A stretch of 64,000 nucleotides of DNA. Origin: an uncultured marine group III euryarchaeote (GTDB lineage Archaea > Thermoplasmatota > Poseidoniia > MGIII > CG-Epi1). Positions 57,693 through 64,000 of the stretch are shown here, in pieces. Position 1 is the first letter of the stretch. Every line of letters starts with the position of its first letter. The stretch covers positions 44,803-108,802 of the forward strand of contig CACOJW010000003.1 of the NCBI GenBank assembly GCA_902627615.1, read 5' to 3'. The notes under the pieces were generated by a model. That model saw only the letters and a program-made list of their open reading frames with translations, searched no databases and was not told the origin of the DNA. The position numbers were made by a program, and so were the translations under genes.

Positions 57693-59225
57693 CTATTTAT
57701 TTGTTTGTGATCTACCATTCTTTAAAAAATCTCTTATAAATTTTTCTTGAAAAATATCAAAAATTCCTAATATACGTGATAAATAAATATACGCTGTAAT
57801 AAACGAAAAACCAACAATTAAAATTCTTGCAATCTTATTAAGCTCTGCTAAGTTAAAGAGTTCTATAACTGTGAAATCTTGTAAGGTAAAAAAGACGTAA
57901 AACAATATTAAAGATAGGCTAAATAATTTCATCATACTATATACTGGCAATATTTCGCTAAAACTTTTTTCTAGCCTAATTCTAGTATAATTTATTTGTA
58001 AAAAAGCATTAATATAAAACAAACATACTGCAGTTATTGCTGCACCGTGAATCCCATGCCACGAAACCATGTAGTATGCTAAAGGTATAGAAACTACGAA
58101 AGCTATAAAATTTGATTTGAAAACATCGCGTGTTAATCCCATTGATCTTAAAATTATACCATAAAGAAGCATGTGTGCAAATATCAAAAATAGACCTATC
58201 TGAAATATTACTACGCTTTCACTGTATTGTTCTGTAAATAAAAGGGTGATGAAATCCTCTGCCACTAACTGAAATATGAAAAATGAACCAAGGCCAACAA
58301 AACTCATACGGATTATTATTGAATGCCAAAGTTTAAGGAAGGGATTTACCTTATTTTCTTTCAATAAAGTAACGGCTCTTGGGATGGTTACGTTTCCTGT
58401 GGAATTAAAGAGAAGATTCAAAAAAGGAACGTGATAACTACCAACAGAATATATTGCAAAAATTTCCGGATTATAGAATGCTAGAATCATAACCCTGTCT
58501 ATTTTTTTGTATGTTGTTCCAATTAGACTAGAAGCTCCCATTGGCAAAGAATAATTTAATTGTGATTTAAATTTAAATAAATTGTCTTTTAATTTAAAAG
58601 AGGAGGAATAATATTTAAGATTATAAAAAATAAAAGCAATTAATCTCAATAGCGAAAAAGTAATTAAGCCATATATTGCACCTGAAACACTACTAAAGTA
58701 AAAGACCAAACAAACTAACGATAGTGAACGAATAATTTCACTAGAAACCGTAACATATGAAGCTATTTCAGCTTTATCAATAGAAACAAATAAAACTTCA
58801 AAATGGCAAGATAAAAGCATTAATAAAATATAAATTCCACACAATGGTAGATAAAGCTCAATTTCAGGTGAATTGAAAAATAAAGCTATTTCTGTTTTAA
58901 ATAAAGTTAAGAATAAAAAATTAATTAAACCTATGAATAAGAAGAATAGAAAAGTATTTGTAGTATATATTGCCTTATTTTCGAAATCATTTGAAATGAA
59001 ATAGTAAAGAGCGTTCCTAAAACCAAAAGGAAGAATTCTAAAGAAAATGACATATATAAGTAATACTTGACGAAAAAGACCGAAATCACTAGGTGTAAAA
59101 TATCTAACTAATATTAGTGGCACTATGAGGGCAAAAATCTGCGCTATTACGCGACCTGAAAAATAATAGGCGATTTGTGAAGACAATGACTTTCTCGAAT
59201 TTGTTAAGTTATTATTTGAATTCAT
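57693..59225 (-). CDS. Wzx-type flippase (second)
   Basis: A 510-residue protein with about 14 membrane helices, of the MOP/Wzx exporter group. SSQIAYYFSGRVIAQIFALIVPLILVRYFTPSDFGLFRQ at the N-terminus (about 13-51) is the typical start (here cited by position). It is longer than and only distantly like the flippase at 34.9 kb, which suggests that two glycans, or a glycan and a modified lipid, are exported by this locus. Confidence 0.9.
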   Translation of the reverse strand: MNSNNNLTNSRKSLSSQIAYYFSGRVIAQIFALIVPLILVRYFTPSDFGLFRQVLLIYVIFFRILPFGFRNALYYFISNDFENKAIYTTNTFLFFLFIGLINFLFLTLFKTEIALFFNSPEIELYLPLCGIYILLMLLSCHFEVLFVSIDKAEIASYVTVSSEIIRSLSLVCLVFYFSSVSGAIYGLITFSLLRLIAFIFYNLKYYSSSFKLKDNLFKFKSQLNYSLPMGASSLIGTTYKKIDRVMILAFYNPEIFAIYSVGSYHVPFLNLLFNSTGNVTIPRAVTLLKENKVNPFLKLWHSIIIRMSFVGLGSFFIFQLVAEDFITLLFTEQYSESVVIFQIGLFLIFAHMLLYGIILRSMGLTRDVFKSNFIAFVVSIPLAYYMVSWHGIHGAAITAVCLFYINAFLQINYTRIRLEKSFSEILPVYSMMKLFSLSLILFYVFFTLQDFTVIELFNLAELNKIARILIVGFSFITAYIYLSRILGIFDIFQEKFIRDFLKNGRSQTNK

Positions 59226-59247
59226 CAGTATTATAATATCAAATATT

Positions 59248-60111
59248 TCATTTGCGACCTATTACTAAATAACCTCTTGATAACAGCATCTCATCTGAAA
59301 ATTCTTCTAAATAATTTTTAATTTCAGGAGTTAATAATTTCTCTTGCTCATATTCAAAAGAGGGATCAATATTTTTTTTGTTATGATGCTTATCTGTTTG
59401 ATAAATTTCTAAACTATTAAAATAATTGGAAAATATCGTAACTAACTCGTCAATCTTAACTTTATTCAAATGATTATCTGAGGTTTCATATATTCCTCTA
59501 AGATGACCCCAAGGATTTTTTAAACAATCTGATTTAGCCATATGCCCTCCTGAAAAACTATAATAATTGTGATAAAGGTGGTATGAGATTCCGCCATTCT
59601 TAGTTACACGAAAAGCTTCATTGAAGAACAAATTTAGATCCATTACATGCTCAAGTACTGCGTTTGATATTACGACATCAAATTTATTGTCGTCAAATGG
59701 TAACTTGTTACCATCATAACTGAAAAGTTTAGCGCCATTATGGGATAATTTAAATCCTGATTGTTGCTCAATATATGAATAATAAGAACTACAACCTTTT
59801 CTTCTTCTTAAAGTATGTAGTAAAGACCTCAGTACTCCCTTATTACTTAATTCGTTGAAAAAAGTCTTTGAAAAACCATCTGAATAAAAATTGGGAATAA
59901 TATCAATCCCTTTTACATCCTTACATATTTTAGAAAAGAGTAAAACATCTGAGTAGCGATAACCACAACCCATTACTAAAACGGACCATCTATCTATGGG
60001 TTTATCTAATAATTTTTCTATATGCTCCTTCTCTTTAATAAAAACGTTGTGAAAATCATGTTTTGCGTCTTCTAATGTTACGCCTCTAAATAATGATTTA
60101 AGATTAACCAT
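59248..60111 (-). CDS. Class I SAM-dependent methyltransferase
   Basis: A 287-residue protein with motif I WSVLVMGCGYRYSDVLLFSK, a GIDIIPN acidic segment, FDVVISNAVLEHVMDLNLFF and FRVTKNGGISYHLYH. This is the UbiE/COQ5-like group (Methyltransf_11). It overlaps the GT4 gene by eight bases. The methyl acceptor is unknown. Confidence 0.88.
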   Translation of the reverse strand: MVNLKSLFRGVTLEDAKHDFHNVFIKEKEHIEKLLDKPIDRWSVLVMGCGYRYSDVLLFSKICKDVKGIDIIPNFYSDGFSKTFFNELSNKGVLRSLLHTLRRRKGCSSYYSYIEQQSGFKLSHNGAKLFSYDGNKLPFDDNKFDVVISNAVLEHVMDLNLFFNEAFRVTKNGGISYHLYHNYYSFSGGHMAKSDCLKNPWGHLRGIYETSDNHLNKVKIDELVTIFSNYFNSLEIYQTDKHHNKKNIDPSFEYEQEKLLTPEIKNYLEEFSDEMLLSRGYLVIGRK

Positions 60112-61180
60112 TTTTTAATTTTCCACCCATTAAATTCAAATACAAATCCCGATATTTAGATACAATATTCAACCAAGTATTTTCTTTGGCGGTTCTTATT
60201 CCATTGGACTGTAACTTTCTCATTAATTTTTTGTCTTTCATCAATTTGTGGATTTCTAAAGCAATTGATTCAGAATCATTGCTTTTTAGAATTATTCCAT
60301 TATCACCATTAGATATATATTCTGAAAAACCAATTGATGAGGAAATGACTGCTGTACCACATGCCATTGCTTCTAAACCTACTAAAGGATAATTTTCACT
60401 ATTAGAAGGAAAAACACATACTGATGCGCTATTATAATGCTCAGTTAAATTATCAACAAAACCAAGATACTCTAGATTATCTCCGCGTATGCTATCTGCT
60501 AGATGACCTTTCCCAATAAATGTAAATTTAATATCTGGAAAAGACTTACTGGCCTCAACCAAATTATGAACTCCCTTTCTTTTTAACAATCTACCTACAT
60601 AAAGTACTTTTTTCTCTTTTTTAACAGTAGATATTGGACGAAAAACATTCACATCAATCCCGTTTGGTATAGTAATGAAATTGTATTTTTTGTCATATCT
60701 CTGAGACATATATGCAGCATTATGCTTGCTAACTGTAGTTATAGCATCCATTTTTCTAAAATTAAGCCAACGCCTAATTGTTAAATACTGTAGCCTTCTG
60801 TAAAGGGATAAGTTTGTAAGTATTTTATCTTCCTTAATTCCGTCATGTATGGTAGCTACTTTAATGCAAGGATAATTGCGTAAGATATACCCGCTAAATT
60901 GTGGTATATGCTGATGTATGACATCTGGTTTAATAGAATTTACAATATTGAATATTTTTGTCTGACCAAGCGTTAAATAATATTCTGTAAGAAGACGCCT
61001 TTTAGGTAGAAAATGGACAAAAATGCCTTGTATTTTCTCAGTACCATAATATTCACCAAAAGTCAAAACATGAACTTCATCTTTAAAACTCTTAACAAGA
61101 GTAAGTGCATGACTCCAAGCAACATTTTCGGCACCTCCACATTTAGGTGGAATACTTCCAACAAGAATTAAAACTTTCAT
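60104..61180 (-). CDS. GT4-family glycosyltransferase
   Basis: A 358-residue GT-B retaining glycosyltransferase: N-terminal acceptor domain starting ILVGSIPPKCGGAENVAWSHA, linker IPNGIDVNVFRP, VLYVGRLLKRKGVHNLVEA and the C-terminal donor motif SENYPLVGLEAMACGTAVI (E-x7-E). Length and layout are normal. It adds a sugar to the growing lipid-linked oligosaccharide. It overlaps the upstream membrane-protein gene by four bases. Confidence 0.93.
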   Translation of the reverse strand: MKVLILVGSIPPKCGGAENVAWSHALTLVKSFKDEVHVLTFGEYYGTEKIQGIFVHFLPKRRLLTEYYLTLGQTKIFNIVNSIKPDVIHQHIPQFSGYILRNYPCIKVATIHDGIKEDKILTNLSLYRRLQYLTIRRWLNFRKMDAITTVSKHNAAYMSQRYDKKYNFITIPNGIDVNVFRPISTVKKEKKVLYVGRLLKRKGVHNLVEASKSFPDIKFTFIGKGHLADSIRGDNLEYLGFVDNLTEHYNSASVCVFPSNSENYPLVGLEAMACGTAVISSSIGFSEYISNGDNGIILKSNDSESIALEIHKLMKDKKLMRKLQSNGIRTAKENTWLNIVSKYRDLYLNLMGGKLKNG

Positions 61181-63033
61181 GTATCTAGATTCTTATATTC
61201 ATATATTCTTTCTCCCAATGAATTCGAATATATTAAATTTAAAAAATGTTTATTATCAAAGTATTCTATTGGAAGAAAAGTTGAAGAAAGAGTATTCATT
61301 GATCTCTCAGAAAGTGGCTTGATATCATTTTGGGTTAATACTAGATAAGTTATATTCAGAGTACTGAAAAGATGAGGCATATCATCACGGAAAAAGGTTT
61401 CAACTAAAATCTCTTGATGTATTGTATTGATATCAATATAGGCTGCAATTACACCCTGACTTTGTGGTAGAGTAATTACTTGTTCGCCTGCTTCCACTAG
61501 GGTGTCTAAATGAGATATTAGATTACTAGATATGTATATACTTGACTGGACATCACTCTCTCTTATTCGATTATCATAATCCATAATCTCTGTTTTATTG
61601 GGGCTAGAAATTGTACTATCATAGACTAATGTTAAATTATTTGTAAAAAATATTGCTACTAGAAATAATGAGATTATTGCTTTAGAGGAAAGTCGCTTAT
61701 TTTCAGCAAAATAGGGTGCTAAATAGCATATTAGAAAATACAAACCTGCTGAATAAAATATAGGGACAAAGTAAAGATGTATTCCCATACGATTTGGTTG
61801 AAAACCAATCAATATAGATATCATTAATATGAACAGATTAGTAGCAAAAAAAGACGATAAAAAGTATCCTGAACTATATTTTGAAACATTTATAAAACGT
61901 AAACCCAAAAACATAAAGATAAAAATTATTATTGTATTTGCATATAGTGATAATATGAATAAATCATCAATCGATTGGAAAGAACCGAAATAATAAGGCC
62001 CTGGAATCCCTGCAGTTAATAAATCTGGACGTGTGCTGACTATTAATACTAAAATGATAGTTTCAAAAAATATTAATTGCCAGAAGTAAGGAAAACGAGC
62101 AGTTTCTATTTTTTTCATCGGACCACTTTCACGCCCAAAGTAATAAATTAAATAAAAGGAAAATAAAAGAGATATAATCAAAAATAGATTGAATATATCC
62201 GTAAAGAGAAAATTATTTATGAAGGAGGGAAATTTAGATGAATAATTATCGAACGAGGATTGACCAAGTTCATTGAAATCTTGAAAGTAATAAAGTAAAT
62301 ATATTATAGCTAAAGAAAGTATGATAGAAAAATTCATTGACAATAGTTGAATTCTAGTAGAATAACTGCGACTGAAGATTAAAGAAAAAATAACAAAAGA
62401 AATTGCACCGGTAAATATCATAAGATAACGGCTTAAGTGAGAAAATCCAAAAGAAACTAAAAAGATTGTTAGCAGAACTATGAAATTCGAGTTAACTCTA
62501 TAACTACTATAGATGGCTAAAAAAAGCCATAATATCATGAAGACGAATACAAAATCAGTTATGCTACCACTCAGGTCAGGATGTGGTCTAACAAGCATAA
62601 TAGGTATAGTTTCTGTAGAAGTGAAAGTAAAACCAGTCGTAGGAGGTATAGCCATAAAAACTGAAACCAATAAACCGAGATTAGTATCCTTAATTGTATG
62701 TCCAATAACAAATCCTAAGATAATGAACAATATTGTAAAAGTGATTCTATAAATAATAAAGGTATCCAATGTACTAACGTCTGTTACCATACGCAAAATA
62801 CATATAAAAATAGAGTAACCTGGAGGATAGGCATCGAAAATTTCAACTCCTTTGTAGTCCGTAGCTTGATCATAATCATTTCCTAAATACAAACTATTTG
62901 CTCGTGACATAAATACAGTAGCATCGTATATCGGTCCAGTAGTAGAGCCAAATTGTAGAATATCATATAAGGAAATTGGTAATGACATTGCAATTATGCA
63001 TAATAACAGAAAATGAAGTCTTTTTGGGCTCAT
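61177..63033 (-). CDS. Large polytopic membrane protein, GT-C-like
   Basis: A 618-residue protein with about 12-13 membrane helices followed by a soluble C-terminal domain of about 140 residues. The first outer loop contains GPIYDATVFMSRANSLYLG and FDAYPPGYSIFI, a layout like GT-C glycosyltransferases. The terminal domain has a possible active-site-like stretch but no known motif. It is 3-4 bases from the flanking genes. It could be a polymerase or a glycosyl/oligosaccharyl transferase; it lacks the WWDYG motif of AglB/STT3. Confidence 0.65.
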   Translation of the reverse strand: MSPKRLHFLLLCIIAMSLPISLYDILQFGSTTGPIYDATVFMSRANSLYLGNDYDQATDYKGVEIFDAYPPGYSIFICILRMVTDVSTLDTFIIYRITFTILFIILGFVIGHTIKDTNLGLLVSVFMAIPPTTGFTFTSTETIPIMLVRPHPDLSGSITDFVFVFMILWLFLAIYSSYRVNSNFIVLLTIFLVSFGFSHLSRYLMIFTGAISFVIFSLIFSRSYSTRIQLLSMNFSIILSLAIIYLLYYFQDFNELGQSSFDNYSSKFPSFINNFLFTDIFNLFLIISLLFSFYLIYYFGRESGPMKKIETARFPYFWQLIFFETIILVLIVSTRPDLLTAGIPGPYYFGSFQSIDDLFILSLYANTIIIFIFMFLGLRFINVSKYSSGYFLSSFFATNLFILMISILIGFQPNRMGIHLYFVPIFYSAGLYFLICYLAPYFAENKRLSSKAIISLFLVAIFFTNNLTLVYDSTISSPNKTEIMDYDNRIRESDVQSSIYISSNLISHLDTLVEAGEQVITLPQSQGVIAAYIDINTIHQEILVETFFRDDMPHLFSTLNITYLVLTQNDIKPLSERSMNTLSSTFLPIEYFDNKHFLNLIYSNSLGERIYEYKNLDT

Positions 63034-63036
63034 ACT

Positions 63037-63435
63037 TTATTTAATATGTAAATTTATCTCCTCAGCACCGTTTCCTATTTTAATTAATATTTGATTAGGA
63101 AATGAAGTTAAAAACATTGTACTAGCTTTTTGGATAGTTTCTGAACTTTTTATTATAAAGGAGTCGAAAAAATATCTAAAAGAATTACCTTCCTCATCAA
63201 AAAACTCAATAAATAATGTAAACGGTTTATCATAATCATACATGTTAGTTATGCTTGTAGAAATATTAAATTGGAAATTATCATTTACTTCTTCTAGTGT
63301 ATAATCTTCAATCCAAGCTTCCGTGCCTTGACCAACCGGAATAAAGGTTAGATATATATGTGAAATATTAAATAATGAAACAATTAGACATAAAATGACT
63401 ACAAACAATGAAATTATATTTTCTAATGATCTCAT
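63037..63435 (-). CDS. Small membrane-anchored protein, function unknown
   Basis: A 132-residue protein with one N-terminal hydrophobic segment (about 8-30) and a beta-rich outer domain (residues 40-132). It contains no cysteine outside the anchor and no motif I recognise. It sits between a GT4 gene and the GT-C-like gene with a few bases on either side, so it is probably a partner of the latter. Confidence 0.7.
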   Translation of the reverse strand: MRSLENIISLFVVILCLIVSLFNISHIYLTFIPVGQGTEAWIEDYTLEEVNDNFQFNISTSITNMYDYDKPFTLFIEFFDEEGNSFRYFFDSFIIKSSETIQKASTMFLTSFPNQILIKIGNGAEEINLHIK

Positions 63436-63439
63436 ATTA

Positions 63440-64000
63440 TTAATTGAACATTGAAGCTTGATACTTTGGTAATATATTTTCCCATCTATAATTTTTAATT
63501 TCCTCTAAATTATTACAGCTTATTTCATTCCATATTTTTTCGGAGGAAAGCAACTTATCGACATAAAGGGCAATTGCTTTGCTATCTTTAGGTTCAATAA
63601 GAAAACCATTGAAATTATGCTTTACGACATCAACAATACCGGCAGTTTTTGTAGAGATAACTGGAGTCCCAACTGAAAATGATTCTAAAATAACATTAGG
63701 TAATCCTTCACCATAAAGTGAAGGAAATACTAAAGCTTTAGAATTTGAAATATGTAATAAAACTTCTTCAGGTTCTGCACGTCTTATAAATTTCACATCT
63801 TTACCCTTACTTAAGCTTTTTAATTTGGAATAATCCGGCCCGTCTCCTATAATTAAACACTTAACTTTTTTTTCTATAAAATCCAAAGATTTAATTAAAT
63901 ATTTAGCACCTTTATCTTTAGAATTCTGAAACGTTAGAAGCTTTCCTACAAATACAATTTGATCTTTTCGATTGCTAAAATCCGGTATTGGAATAGATGA
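63440..64000 (-). CDS. GT4-family glycosyltransferase, C-terminal part (5' end outside window)
   Basis: The frame stays open to the window edge (last codon at 63998-64000), so this is the C-terminal ~186 residues of a longer gene; the TTG at 63886 is not the start. IVFVGKLLTFQNSKDKGAKYLI is the beginning of the donor-binding domain, LIIGDGPDYSKL follows, and GEGLPNVILESFSVGTPVI carries the E-x7-E donor motif. A typical GT4 would have about 200 more residues upstream. Confidence 0.9.
   Translation of the reverse strand, partial: SSIPIPDFSNRKDQIVFVGKLLTFQNSKDKGAKYLIKSLDFIEKKVKCLIIGDGPDYSKLKSLSKGKDVKFIRRAEPEEVLLHISNSKALVFPSLYGEGLPNVILESFSVGTPVISTKTAGIVDVVKHNFNGFLIEPKDSKAIALYVDKLLSSEKIWNEISCNNLEEIKNYRWENILPKYQASMFN

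Overview
The window looks like a piece of chromosome from a low-GC marine planktonic euryarchaeon, most likely Marine Group II/III (Poseidoniales-like). The archaeal signals are a Hel308-type helicase C-terminus, the large subunit of clamp loader RFC with a terminal PIP box, an archaeal/eukaryotic-type TrpRS, an archaeal YchF-type GTPase with a TGS domain, an archaeosortase-like enzyme, and TATA-like boxes about 25-28 bases before many start codons (leaderless transcripts). These sit beside genes of bacterial or aerobic type: DinB, a 2-oxoacid dehydrogenase complex with its lipoylation enzymes, MetK, a long AhcY and a full-length B12-dependent MetH. That mixture suits a marine aerobic heterotroph that acquired many bacterial genes. 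The lineage is inferred from gene content; no rRNA or tRNA gene is present to confirm it.

Region 1 (1-5.2 kb) holds replication, repair and translation genes: hel308 (5' end outside the window), a six-helix membrane protein, rfcL, dinB and trpS. Region 2 (5.1-11.6 kb) is one tight minus-strand operon, lipA-E1alpha-E1beta-E2-E3-lipB, encoding a whole 2-oxoacid dehydrogenase complex (E1 resembles the branched-chain type) with octanoyltransferase and lipoyl synthase. Region 3 (11.8-17.1 kb) holds mixed genes: a small anchored protein, a hotdog thioesterase, a Thr-type asparaginase, a large LVIVD-type propeller protein overlapping a flavin reductase, and UDP-GlcNAc 2-epimerase.

Region 4 (17.1-25.1 kb, minus strand) is an operon led by an 1824-residue secreted, membrane-anchored protein with a cytoplasmic zinc ribbon, followed by YchF, a DUF1624-like membrane protein and a YggS-like PLP protein. 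Region 5 (25.1-34.9 kb) is an activated-methyl-cycle divergon. ahcY, metK, an APS-kinase-like gene, a small nucleotidyltransferase gene and glyA run left; an Lrp-family regulator, a MetF-like reductase and metH run right. The 120-base spacer has two opposed TATA boxes and a strong inverted repeat.

Region 6 (34.9-64 kb) is an AT-rich minus-strand surface-glycan locus of 29 genes, continuing past the right edge. It has two Wzx-type flippases, several glycosyltransferases, a complete WbuX/WbuY/WbuZ sugar-amidination set, AsnB-type amidotransferase, UDP-sugar dehydrogenase and epimerase, a NodB deacetylase, a sulfatase-fold enzyme and an archaeosortase. The least familiar part is 52.3-57.7 kb. 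There, tightly overlapping genes encode a formyltransferase, an Asp/Glu racemase, a DUF711 protein, two small nucleotidyltransferases, a ParB-fold protein resembling free-serine kinases and a CDP-alcohol phosphotransferase. They may make and attach an unusual nucleotide-activated, amino-acid-derived substituent. No tRNA, rRNA, CRISPR array or insertion sequence was seen, and no gene-free stretch exceeds about 190 bases.
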